Of a stretch of 64,000 nt of DNA, positions 8,951 to 16,693 are shown piece by piece (position 1 is the first letter of the stretch; the number at the start of each line of letters is the position of its first letter). A program made the translations under genes and the position numbers. Where the stretch lies: assembly GCA_030698405.1 (NCBI GenBank), contig JAUYMU010000012.1:1-64000 (forward strand), read 5' to 3'. This DNA is from Bacteroidota bacterium. Lineage in GTDB: Bacteria; Bacteroidota; Bacteroidia; Bacteroidales; Prolixibacteraceae. The notes under the pieces were generated by a model. The model searched no databases and was not told the origin of the DNA. It saw only the letters and a list, made by a program, of their open reading frames with translations.

Positions 8951-9814
8951 CTATCCATTCACATGTCGCTCTGCATGGTACGATGACCGAACCAGCGGAC
9001 TGCTTTCGACATACGAAAATCCTCGTTTTAAGCCTTCCTGCCGGTACATTTCAAAGATTTCAGGAGTAATGTATTCCAGAACTGGCAATAAATTAGAATC
9101 CGGCTGAAGGTATTGGCCAATGGTCAGAACTTTACAGCCTGCCGCACGAAGATCGTCCATCGCCTGCAACATTTCTTCTTCTGTTTCGCCCAGGCCAACC
9201 ATAATGCCCGATTTTGAAACAATCCCGGCTTCAGAAATAATCGAGATGGTTTTTAAACTGCGATCGTAACGTGCCGTGCTCCTGACTTTCGGGGTCAGTC
9301 GCCGGACGGTTTCCATGTTGTGCGAAATCACATCAGGAGCGGCATCAATCACTTTTTGAATGAGTTCTGCGCTGGCATTGAAATCGGGAATGAGGGTTTC
9401 AATGGTTGTTTCAGGGTTTAATTCCTTTATTTTGCGGATGGTGGTGGCCCAGAATTCGGCGCCACCATCGGACAGATCGTCGCGCGTAACCGAGGTGATT
9501 ACGCAGTGTTTTAATCCGAGGGTTTGTATTGTTTTGGCCAGTCGAAGCGGTTCAAACCAATCGACCGGATCGGGAACATCATTTTGTACATAGCAAAAAC
9601 GGCAGTTGCGGGTACATTTATCGCCCAGAATCATAAAACTTGCAGTTCCGGCATTCCAACATTCCCCTTTATTAGGGCAGTTTCCACTGGTACATATCGT
9701 ATTTAAATGATGGTCGGCTATTAAACGCTTAACTTTCATGTAATTTTCACCTTTCGGAAGAGGTGATTTCATCCAACGCGGCAATCGTTCCCGTTCTGTT
9801 TTTAATTCGGTCAT
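8951..9814 (-). CDS. lipA: Lipoyl synthase (radical SAM)
   Basis: A 287-residue enzyme that inserts two sulfurs into octanoyl groups on the E2 and GcvH lipoyl domains. The auxiliary cluster ligands are C41, C46 and C52 (CTSGNCPNKGEC), and the radical SAM cluster ligands are C67, C71 and C74 (CTRNCRFC). The conserved C-terminal RSSYHAE, whose Ser ligates the auxiliary cluster, is present. Length is normal and the start gives the expected N-terminus (RLPRWMKSPLP). No lipB or lplA is adjacent. The assignment is secure. Confidence 0.97.
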   Translation of the reverse strand: MTELKTERERLPRWMKSPLPKGENYMKVKRLIADHHLNTICTSGNCPNKGECWNAGTASFMILGDKCTRNCRFCYVQNDVPDPVDWFEPLRLAKTIQTLGLKHCVITSVTRDDLSDGGAEFWATTIRKIKELNPETTIETLIPDFNASAELIQKVIDAAPDVISHNMETVRRLTPKVRSTARYDRSLKTISIISEAGIVSKSGIMVGLGETEEEMLQAMDDLRAAGCKVLTIGQYLQPDSNLLPVLEYITPEIFEMYRQEGLKRGFSYVESSPLVRSSYHAERHVNG

Positions 9815-9869
9815 CTTACAAAATTGAGTACAGCCGTATTAACAGAAATGGGGAAATGAAGTTCATATG

Positions 9870-9914
9870 AGCTTTCCCAAAGTTTATTTAATCTGAAAAA
9901 AACTTTGGGAAAGC
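9870..9914 (-). terminator. Perfect 16-bp inverted repeat behind the DUF4276 gene
   Basis: AGCTTTCCCAAAGTTT and its exact complement lie about 14 bases apart, starting 10 bp past the stop of the DUF4276 gene. The stem should stop or protect its mRNA. There is no long U-run after the stem on the minus strand, so it may act as a 3' stabiliser or recognition site rather than a classical terminator. CAAAGTTTATTTAA also occurs twice around it. Confidence 0.55.
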
Positions 9915-9923
9915 TTACAAAGT

Positions 9924-10595
9924 TTATTTAAACGGTTGCTGTATTAACTGAAGTTTTTCTATCCAACGATTAAAGCGGGTGCATTTTTCTCTTATTCTTG
10001 TCAAGCCAATTTCATTGGCCAGCAAGGAGCCATGAATGGGTTTCTGGTAACCGGTAATAATTCGGACAAGTCGTTTTGATGGGGCTGTTTTATTGCCATC
10101 ATTGACCATTTCAGGATTCTCAAATTGGGCAAACGTTTCTTCCAGGTATTTATAGTCAGAAAATTCATGATCTTCAAAATTATCATCAAATACACGGCGA
10201 TCGCTGAAAAGTAAACCTTCAAATTCATGCAACTGAATGTAAGGGATGAACCGGTTTCCAAATCTGTCATCAATTTCATTGTGCATGGCTTGTTCCAGAA
10301 AATCCATCCGGTCATTTTTGTTCCCGATTCTCAATGATTCATCCCAACCGGGGAAACAGTGTTTTTGATGAATGCCGTAATAATCTATTAACAAGGTTAC
10401 AAAGGCAGAAGTGTCACCGTGTAAATAAATACTGATTTCCTTTTTTAGATCTTTCCAATCAATGATGCCACCTTTGGATTTTTTGATGGTCGGATTTTGA
10501 ATAAAGATGTCTTTCGTACTAAAAAAAGGTTTCAAAACATCATGACAAAAAGCTTGCTCTGTTTGGCCTTCTCCAATAATAATCAGTCGTTTCAT
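9924..10595 (-). CDS. DUF4276 family protein, TOPRIM-like, partner of AAA ATPase
   Basis: A 223-residue protein with the DUF4276 pattern: an N-terminal strand and acidic motif (LIIIGEGQTEQAF, E8 and E12), a central acidic strand (VTLLIDYYGI, about residues 62-71) and HEFEGLLFSD (about 119-128). Such proteins look like compact TOPRIM-fold nucleases and are regularly encoded next to AAA ATPases in defence loci. The start codon overlaps the stop of the ATPase gene by 4 bp (ATGA), implying translational coupling and a shared complex. Nuclease activity is inferred from family and context. No self/non-self determinant can be seen. Confidence 0.8.
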   Translation of the reverse strand: MKRLIIIGEGQTEQAFCHDVLKPFFSTKDIFIQNPTIKKSKGGIIDWKDLKKEISIYLHGDTSAFVTLLIDYYGIHQKHCFPGWDESLRIGNKNDRMDFLEQAMHNEIDDRFGNRFIPYIQLHEFEGLLFSDRRVFDDNFEDHEFSDYKYLEETFAQFENPEMVNDGNKTAPSKRLVRIITGYQKPIHGSLLANEIGLTRIREKCTRFNRWIEKLQLIQQPFK

Positions 10596-11695
10596 TTTGA
10601 AAAGGGTTGTGCCGAGTTAATAATGTTTCGTTGCCACAAATCTCCTAACGAGTAGTCTTCGAGCCATGTTTTTAGGGATTCCGGATCCAACCGTTTGAAA
10701 ATTGATTGCTTCTCGTCCTCGCTGCGGTCAACAGCAACAATATTTTCAGGATCAAAACAATCCACAAGGTTCACCGATTGGGTTGAGATAATGACCTGGG
10801 TTTTTGCCGATGCGGATTTGATCAATGCCGCCAGCTTGGAAATTGACTGAGGATGCAAGCCCAGTTCCGGCTCATCGATAATGATGACAGCAGGAGGTTC
10901 TGGTTGCATCAAAACAGTGGCAAGGGCAATAAACCGAAGTGTCCCGTCGGAAAATTGATAGGCAGAAAAACTGGATTGCAAGTCGCTCTTTTCAACCCAA
11001 CGCAACTCTATTTCTTTTTTATTTAAACGGCTTGGCTCCAATAATAAATGATCGATGTAAGGAGCAACCTGTTGTATCGTCTTCTCCAACCGTCTGAATG
11101 TCTTGGGATATTCCATTTTCAGATAATATAGAAATGCAGGCAGGTTGCGACCATCCGGTTTCAAATAAAGGTTATCTGCCAGATCGCATTCCTTTCTAAG
11201 CATGGAAGTAACTGATGTATCGTGAAAATGATAGATCTGTAAATTCTTGAGATATTTTTGTAAGTAAACGTTTCTATAACTATTAGACCCCGGAATATGG
11301 CTTTCTTCTATATTTTGGGTTCCGTAATAGCTATTAGAATCATCATGCCTTGATACATTGTAACCCGAAACTTCATGCTGTATAAAAAGTCCTCCTTCTT
11401 TTGTTTGGTTTAATTTGAATAAATAGGCATTGTTATTCTCCTTACCCTCCGTAAAAATCATCTTACCATAAAGACTTTCCGTCGTTTTTCGGCCAAAATA
11501 AAGTAAGTTGTCTGATTTTTCTTCAATAACAAAACGTTGTAACTGAAGGTTAAAAATGGCATGAACCATCCGGAAAAATGCAATAAAATTGCTCTTGCCC
11601 GAACCGTTGCTCCCAATAAGAACATTGATAGGCTTGAGTTCAAGCTCCATGGTCTTTATTGATTTAAAACCTTCTATTTTGATGTATTCCAGCAT
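10592..11695 (-). CDS. AAA family ATPase (AAA_21/OLD-like) of a putative defence pair
   Basis: A 367-residue SMC/ABC-type ATPase. It starts with the classic LEYIKIEGFKSIK strand, then Walker A GSNGSGKS (residues about 28-35), an ABC-like signature FSDGTLRFIALATVL (about 245), Walker B VIIIDEPELGLHP (about 270-282) and the switch strand STQSVNLVD. I use the ATG at 11695; an upstream ATG at 11743 adds 16 basic residues that do not fit the fold. Together with the overlapping DUF4276 gene it resembles the ATPase-TOPRIM pairs seen in OLD, PARIS, AbiL or Rlo-type systems. An hsdM relic lies just upstream, so the pair may once have been part of a type I restriction locus. Confidence 0.87.
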   Translation of the reverse strand: MLEYIKIEGFKSIKTMELELKPINVLIGSNGSGKSNFIAFFRMVHAIFNLQLQRFVIEEKSDNLLYFGRKTTESLYGKMIFTEGKENNNAYLFKLNQTKEGGLFIQHEVSGYNVSRHDDSNSYYGTQNIEESHIPGSNSYRNVYLQKYLKNLQIYHFHDTSVTSMLRKECDLADNLYLKPDGRNLPAFLYYLKMEYPKTFRRLEKTIQQVAPYIDHLLLEPSRLNKKEIELRWVEKSDLQSSFSAYQFSDGTLRFIALATVLMQPEPPAVIIIDEPELGLHPQSISKLAALIKSASAKTQVIISTQSVNLVDCFDPENIVAVDRSEDEKQSIFKRLDPESLKTWLEDYSLGDLWQRNIINSAQPFSK

Positions 11696-11756
11696 AGGTT
11701 TAAATTGTTTTTTCCTTCGAAAATGTTTGCCATTTGCAAACATTTTCCAAATATAG

Positions 11757-11858
11757 TTATAAAGGTCTTATCATTTCATCAGCATTCATTTTGCCAGGCA
11801 GGGTATTGGCAATATTCCATAACTGTTGTTCTAACAGTCGTTTCTGTTCTTCACTCAT
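11757..11858 (-). pseudogene. N-terminal remnant of type I restriction methylase HsdM
   Basis: A 33-codon frame from ATG 11858 to TAA 11757. It contains LEQQLWNIANTL followed by GKMNADE, which I recognise as the start of HsdM proteins (consensus LEQQLWNIANTLRGKMNADEFRDYILGF). The match ends after MNADE and the frame closes five codons later, so only the first fraction of the N-terminal helical domain remains. No other hsd sequence is seen. It lies 61 bp upstream of the ATPase gene on the same strand. Promoter and start of hsdM may now serve the ATPase pair. The remaining part of 11696-12051 shows no further gene. Confidence 0.75.
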
Positions 11859-12051
11859 TTTTGGTTTTTAGTTGAAAGTTCAAACATACATAATTCGACC
11901 AATTCATCCGACAGGATGCACATTTTTTTTATTTTTTATCCGGAAAAGTTGGTTATTATAATATACGAATTTACTTTCATTCCAGACATCCTATACAATT
12001 CAGAAAAGATACTTATTTTGCATCCGAAAATAAATATTCAAAAAATCAATC

Positions 12052-13041
12052 ATGAGCAAAACATACAACTGGGCCATCCTTGGATGCGGAAAAATTGCCC
12101 GAAAATTCGTTGGTGACCTGAAATTACTTCCCAATGCACGACTTTATGCCGCAGCAGCAAGATCGCTCGAAAATGCACAAAACTTTGCTTCCGAAATGGG
12201 TTTCGAAAAGGCTTATGGCGGTTACGAAGAAATGGTGAACGACCCCGAAGTGGACGTGGTTTACATTGCATCGCCACATTCGCACCATTGTGAGCATACC
12301 TTGCTGTGCCTGAACCATCAAAAAGCGGTGCTCTGCGAAAAGGCATTTGCCATGAATTCGCGTGAAGTGAATTTAATGATCGAGGCAGCCCGTAAAAACA
12401 ATACTTTCCTGATGGAAGCTTTCTGGACAAGGTTTCAGCCCAGCTTTCAGAAAGTAATGGAAATCATCCGTTCAGGAGAACTGGGAACGCTGAAAATGGT
12501 TCGTGCCGATTTTGCTTTTAATGCCGAATACAATCCTGACAAACGATTGTACAATGTCGATTTGGGTGGAGGTTCGTTGCTCGATATCGGAATTTATCCG
12601 GTTTTTATGTCGCTGACAGCTTTCGGGAAACCTTCGGAAATAAAAACGATGGCCCAATTTTGTCCGACTGGCGCCGAGGAAACAATCCTGATGTCGTTTC
12701 GATATCCGGGTGGGGAAGTGGCTTCGCTGGTTTCCAGTTTCGCATCGCACTCCTCCACGCAAACCGAGTACAGTTTCGAAAACGGATTCGTGAGGCTAAA
12801 CAGACGTTTTAACTGCCCAACATCTGTAACTTACTGGAAGGCAGGTGAAGAAGAAAGAATCATCACTTTTGAAAAAGGAATTGGCGCTGGCTATGAACTG
12901 GAAGCCGCGCATGTAATGGAATGTCTGGATAACGGAAAAACGGAAAGCGAACTGTTGCCGTTGTCGCATTCGGCTGATTTGATGGAAATTTTGGATTGGG
13001 TGCGAAAAGATGCCGGGATCGCATTTCCCAAACACGATTGA
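12052..13041 (+). CDS. Gfo/Idh/MocA family NAD(P)-dependent oxidoreductase
   Basis: A 329-residue cytoplasmic dehydrogenase. The N-terminal Rossmann fold starts WAILGCGKIARKF (about residues 6-18). VVYIASPHSHH (about 69-79) and the CEKAFAMNSREV block (about 94-105; the usual CEKP Pro is Ala here) carry the catalytic Lys. GGGSLLDIGIYPV (about 174-186) contains the conserved D-x3-H-equivalent region, here with Tyr. It resembles dihydrodiol or sugar dehydrogenases of this superfamily; substrate unknown. It is a single-gene unit, convergent with anmK with only 6 bp between the stops. A TTATTTTG box near 12014 may be its promoter. Confidence 0.85.
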   Translation: MSKTYNWAILGCGKIARKFVGDLKLLPNARLYAAAARSLENAQNFASEMGFEKAYGGYEEMVNDPEVDVVYIASPHSHHCEHTLLCLNHQKAVLCEKAFAMNSREVNLMIEAARKNNTFLMEAFWTRFQPSFQKVMEIIRSGELGTLKMVRADFAFNAEYNPDKRLYNVDLGGGSLLDIGIYPVFMSLTAFGKPSEIKTMAQFCPTGAEETILMSFRYPGGEVASLVSSFASHSSTQTEYSFENGFVRLNRRFNCPTSVTYWKAGEEERIITFEKGIGAGYELEAAHVMECLDNGKTESELLPLSHSADLMEILDWVRKDAGIAFPKHD

Positions 13042-13047
13042 ATCTTT

Positions 13048-14103
13048 TCAGGGAAGGTAAATGATTCCTCCTGAATGGTCGTGGTCGGCTCCTGTCACAG
13101 ATTTCAGGCAATTGTTATCATTTCTGAAACGAAGGACACCAAGAAATGCGAATACGATGGCTTCCTTAAAATCAATGATCTGTGCTGAAGGCAAAATTGT
13201 TTTGTGTATTGTCTTTTCGCTGAAAAGTTCCATCAGGAATACATTGTTGGCGCCGCCACCTGTAATCAGTATTTGCCCTTTCTGATATTGGTCAACTGCA
13301 ATGGTTAGCTGATCAGAAACGTGTTCGTACAATGTTCTGAGTGCGTCTTCAGGAGGAAGTTGAAAAGAATAAATCAAAGGCAGAAATTCTGTTTCAAACC
13401 ATTCGCGACCCAATGATTTTGGTCCGTCAAGCTGATAAAAATCCAGTGAATTCAGCAGATCCAGTAATTCGGGATGAATTGTTCCGGAGCGACCAAAACT
13501 TCCATTGAGATCGTATTCGTAGCCCAATTCCCTGGTGAAATGATTGAAAGCCATGTTTACAGGGCAAATATCAAATGCTTTTCTGACATCGTTTTCGCGA
13601 AACGAAACATTGGCGAAACCTCCCAGGTTCAGGCAAAATTCATATTCTCCAAACAACAATTCATCGCCAATCGGGACGAGCGGAGCGCCTTGTCCGCCAA
13701 GCGCCACATCCAGCGACCTGAAATCGCAGATGGTTTGTATTCCTGTCGTTGCCGCGATGCTGGCGCCGTTGCCAATCTGAACCGTCAGTTTCATGTCGGG
13801 CTGATGGAAAATGGTATGCCCGTGTGATGCGATCATTTCAGGTTTTTCAGGAAGATCGGCACAAAAATCAACAATTTGTTTGCCGATAAACTTACCGTAT
13901 TCGTTGTGAAGAAAGGCAAAATCAAGTGCATTCAGTTCCGAAGCAGTCGTGAGTTTGTTTACCCATTTGTGCGAATACGAAATCGTATTGGCTTTCAGAA
14001 CTTCAAAATTCCACTTCGTGTCGAAAGTAAACCTGCAGGCCACCAAATCAAGTCCATCAATTGATGTTCCCGACATACAACCTATGCATATATAACTTTT
14101 CAT
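13048..14103 (-). CDS. anmK: Anhydro-N-acetylmuramic acid kinase
   Basis: A 351-residue sugar kinase that opens and phosphorylates 1,6-anhydro-MurNAc to MurNAc-6-phosphate in cell-wall recycling. Family marks are CMSGTSIDGLDLV at residues 9-21 (phosphate-binding loop), GHTIFHQP, TICDFRSLDVALGGQGAPLVP (about 125-145), NLGGFANVSF and the adenosine motif ILITGGGANNVFL. It overlaps the upstream M23 peptidase gene by one base (TAATG), tying muropeptide release and recycling into one transcript. Length is slightly shorter than E. coli AnmK (369) but all motifs are intact. Confidence 0.94.
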   Translation of the reverse strand: MKSYICIGCMSGTSIDGLDLVACRFTFDTKWNFEVLKANTISYSHKWVNKLTTASELNALDFAFLHNEYGKFIGKQIVDFCADLPEKPEMIASHGHTIFHQPDMKLTVQIGNGASIAATTGIQTICDFRSLDVALGGQGAPLVPIGDELLFGEYEFCLNLGGFANVSFRENDVRKAFDICPVNMAFNHFTRELGYEYDLNGSFGRSGTIHPELLDLLNSLDFYQLDGPKSLGREWFETEFLPLIYSFQLPPEDALRTLYEHVSDQLTIAVDQYQKGQILITGGGANNVFLMELFSEKTIHKTILPSAQIIDFKEAIVFAFLGVLRFRNDNNCLKSVTGADHDHSGGIIYLP

Positions 14104-15827
14104 TATTTGTAGAAGTTTGCTTTATAAGTACTTGTATTGTTTCTAAAATCGGTGACAGTTAAGTTCAATTCATGATTTTTACCAAACTGAATCCTATTTT
14201 TATCAAACGTATAACTGATTAATTTGTTTTTCAGGTCGTATTCAAACAGCACCCACTGGCCATCGATGGTTCCTCGTATGGTTTCAATTCCCGAAAGATT
14301 GTCGGTAATCGTGAACCGGATTCTCGTGGTTTCAGTCAGGGTTTTTTTGTCGGTTATGCTCAGCGGAACAATTTTGGGAGCAACCGTGTCAACTGCCAGC
14401 GCATAATTTCCTAAAACCCTGATGTTTCCTTCTACCCAGCCGTCAACGAACTTTCCGGTGGCCGAGAAAATTTGTCCTGTAGCCGGGTCAACCTGGGCAA
14501 GCATCACTTTCGATTCCAGATTTTTTGGAAGGTTCACAGCTTTTATCCTCAATGGGCAGGCAAAATGCAGGGGAGTGTATGGATTGTGCAATTTATAAAC
14601 GGGTGAATAAAATTTCGGCGTCGATGGTTTTTTTTCGTACAAAAAATCCACATCGTTGTACAAGGCTCCTTCAGGAACAGTGAATTCAATTTCATCGTTT
14701 CGGATATGGTTGTTGCGGTTGAATTTGAAATGTTCCCCTTTCGGTTCTGATACTGCAAATGTCGCCTCCTTCGATTGAATTTTAAAGGAAAGAGAAGTGG
14801 CATTTCCGTATGTGTCTGTTATTTCATATTTTACATTGTGAAGTTTTCCGTCGGTAGCTTTAAATATCCCACCTTTTTCGTTTTTGTCGTAGATATTCAG
14901 TTTGTTACCCGGTTCAATCCAGGTACGGTATAGCTTGCGTTTTGAGCGGATGGCCTGTTCGTAATCAATGTGCGAATTAATATATTTGGACTCTTCAATG
15001 GCAAATTGATCCATCGTAAATGAATAAACCAATTCATCGTCGATGCTCAGTTTTAAACTGTAAATACCGCAATGGTTAAGGCTCCCGTCAAGTAAATCAA
15101 TGGCCTGAATTCCAAAGCCGACTTTTCCCCAAACCATGATAGGCTGATTGACTTTTAACTGATAAGCATTTCCATTCAATATTGTTTCAAATCGCTGCGG
15201 AACTTGTTTCCCTGAAACGCCGGCATCGTCGGAAACCGGATAAACCATCAGAGACTGAATGACCGGTTTGGTTTTGTCTTTTACCGGCATGTTGAATTGT
15301 AAGGGGTTCAGCATCATCGTTTGATTTTTAACCTGCCTGATTTCAAAATGCAGATGCGGCCCTCCTGAACTGCCTGAATTACCGCTTTTTGCAATTTGTT
15401 GACCTTTTTTCACTTTCAAAGTATCGGCAGGAACAGTCTGGTCAATGGCGAAAGTTTCTTTTTCGTACTGAATTTTTCGGATGTAATTTTCAATTTCAGG
15501 AGCAAAACTATCAAGGTGCCCGTAAAGGGTAGTAGTGCCGTTCGGATGCCCGATGTACAATGCATTTCCGTATCCAGAAGGAGAAACCACAATCCGTTCG
15601 ATATTTCCTTCCGCGGCAGCATAAACAGGCAATCCGGTTCGTCCCTGGGTTTTTATGTCGATGCCACCATGAAAATGGTTGGTTCTCAATTCGGCAAAAT
15701 TTCCGGAGAGAAGAAATGGGATTTTCATTGGCGCCTCGTAATAATTCGGATCTGGTTTATCCAAAGGTTGGGCGTTGACAGAGATTCCTGCAATCAGAAA
15801 AAGTATAATTTTAAAAAGTCGTTTCAT
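14103..15827 (-). CDS. M23 (LytM) family metallopeptidase, exported
   Basis: A 574-residue secreted protein with a signal peptide (residues 1-19, ending VNAQ). The M23 domain occupies about residues 45-180. Zinc ligands are in HFHGGIDIKTQ and in HLHFEIR, and the fold marks YGNALYIGHPNGTTTLYGHL and SGNSGSSGGPHLHF are complete, so it is probably an active endopeptidase of peptidoglycan cross-links, unlike degenerate LytM regulators. The remaining 390 residues form beta-rich domains without a clear name, including Ig-like segments near the end. The gene runs into anmK. Exact cleavage specificity is unknown. Confidence 0.9.
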   Translation of the reverse strand: MKRLFKIILFLIAGISVNAQPLDKPDPNYYEAPMKIPFLLSGNFAELRTNHFHGGIDIKTQGRTGLPVYAAAEGNIERIVVSPSGYGNALYIGHPNGTTTLYGHLDSFAPEIENYIRKIQYEKETFAIDQTVPADTLKVKKGQQIAKSGNSGSSGGPHLHFEIRQVKNQTMMLNPLQFNMPVKDKTKPVIQSLMVYPVSDDAGVSGKQVPQRFETILNGNAYQLKVNQPIMVWGKVGFGIQAIDLLDGSLNHCGIYSLKLSIDDELVYSFTMDQFAIEESKYINSHIDYEQAIRSKRKLYRTWIEPGNKLNIYDKNEKGGIFKATDGKLHNVKYEITDTYGNATSLSFKIQSKEATFAVSEPKGEHFKFNRNNHIRNDEIEFTVPEGALYNDVDFLYEKKPSTPKFYSPVYKLHNPYTPLHFACPLRIKAVNLPKNLESKVMLAQVDPATGQIFSATGKFVDGWVEGNIRVLGNYALAVDTVAPKIVPLSITDKKTLTETTRIRFTITDNLSGIETIRGTIDGQWVLFEYDLKNKLISYTFDKNRIQFGKNHELNLTVTDFRNNTSTYKANFYK

Positions 15828-15969
15828 CCTTCATTTATTTGGTCTGCGAAAATATAAAACTTATCCGTTCCATCCGTCAGATGGTAAGTTTCGGTAAAAA
15901 CGAAATAATCGGTCGCAAATTTCATCTATTGACCAAAAATGTTAATTTTGTCGATGAAAGCAGAAAAAA

Positions 15970-16263
15970 ATGACTGATCCGGAGAAAAACCTACTGTTAG
16001 AGTTTAAGCTTAAAGTGAAGCAGATGATTGCTAAACACGAAAATCTTAAACAGGAAAAGGTGCAGTTGCGTGGAAAAATTGAAAGTCTTGAAGAAACTAT
16101 CAATCATCTTCGTCAGGAAAATAGTTTGCTTGAACAGAAATATGAGAATGTAAAATTGGCAAAAATGTTGGTTGCATCAGACGATGATAACAAGGATGCA
16201 AAAAGCAAGATTCAAAAATTAGTGCGGGAAATTGATAAATGTATTGCTCTTTTAAACAAGTAA
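15970..16263 (+). CDS. Small coiled-coil protein upstream of zapA
   Basis: A 97-residue protein without a signal peptide. Heptad-like spacing of Leu/Ile runs through about residues 10-65 (LLLEFKLKVKQMI, then repeated L-x6-L in LEETINHLRQENSLLEQKY), followed by an acidic linker with DDDN and a short C-terminal helix (IQKLVREIDKCIALLNK). It sits 11 bp before zapA and is probably co-transcribed with it. It has the size and shape of a ZapB-like division coiled coil but no recognisable sequence homology that I can assert. A TAATTTTG box at 15943-15950 may be the operon promoter. Confidence 0.75.
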   Translation: MTDPEKNLLLEFKLKVKQMIAKHENLKQEKVQLRGKIESLEETINHLRQENSLLEQKYENVKLAKMLVASDDDNKDAKSKIQKLVREIDKCIALLNK

Positions 16264-16274
16264 TACAAAGATAA

Positions 16275-16568
16275 ATGACAGACAAGCTTTCTATAAAGAT
16301 CAAAATTGACGGACGTGAATATCCATTGAAGGTGGACAGGGACGATGAGGAAAAATACCGGAAAGCTGCCAAAATAATAAATGATATAATTCTTCAGTAT
16401 CGACAAAAGTATTCAAGTAGCAGCACACAGGATTTTCTGGCAATGACTGCCTTTCAGTTTGCGTTAAAAACCATTGATCTTGAAGAAAAAGTTGATCGTT
16501 CGCCGTTGTTTGACGAGCTGAAAAAGCTGGATGAAGAATTAAGTGATTATCTGTCATTGAAGGAATAA
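16275..16568 (+). CDS. zapA: Cell division protein ZapA
   Basis: A 97-residue cytoplasmic FtsZ-ring stabiliser. LSIKIKIDGREYPLKVDRDDEEKYRKAAKIIND matches the ZapA N-terminal beta-hairpin and helix; the C-terminal part is a coiled coil that dimerises and bridges FtsZ filaments. Length is normal. It follows the coiled-coil gene by 11 bp and precedes rny by 125 bp, an arrangement common in Bacteroidota. The call rests on the N-terminal signature and this context. Confidence 0.9.
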   Translation: MTDKLSIKIKIDGREYPLKVDRDDEEKYRKAAKIINDIILQYRQKYSSSSTQDFLAMTAFQFALKTIDLEEKVDRSPLFDELKKLDEELSDYLSLKE

Positions 16569-16587
16569 AATTTTATCATATATACAA

Positions 16588-16660
16588 AACCCGCATTTTA
16601 TATCTAGATTTTGGAATACTATTTCAATTCCGGGATTTTAGGTTGAAAATGCGGGTTTAT
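16588..16660 (+). ncRNA. Candidate structured RNA or long-loop hairpin between zapA and rny
   Basis: AAACCCGCATTTT (about 16588-16600) pairs perfectly with AAAATGCGGGTTT (about 16647-16659). The roughly 46-base loop contains a second pairing, GGAAT (about 16613) with ATTCC (about 16627). A U-rich tail (ATTTTTTAG) follows. It could be a terminator of the zapA operon with an unusually large apical region, a leader element of rny, or a small stable RNA. The position next to zapA recalls 6S RNA (ssrS) in other phyla, but the element is much shorter than 6S, so I do not name it. Confidence 0.45.
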
Positions 16661-16693
16661 TTTTTAGTGTAAACAAGTTTAATTTAATAACAA

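Noticed and set aside
16588-16660. 6S RNA (ssrS)
   Set aside because: Position fits but the element is about 73 bases, far shorter than 6S RNA, and the central bubble cannot be established by eye. Kept only as an unnamed structured element.
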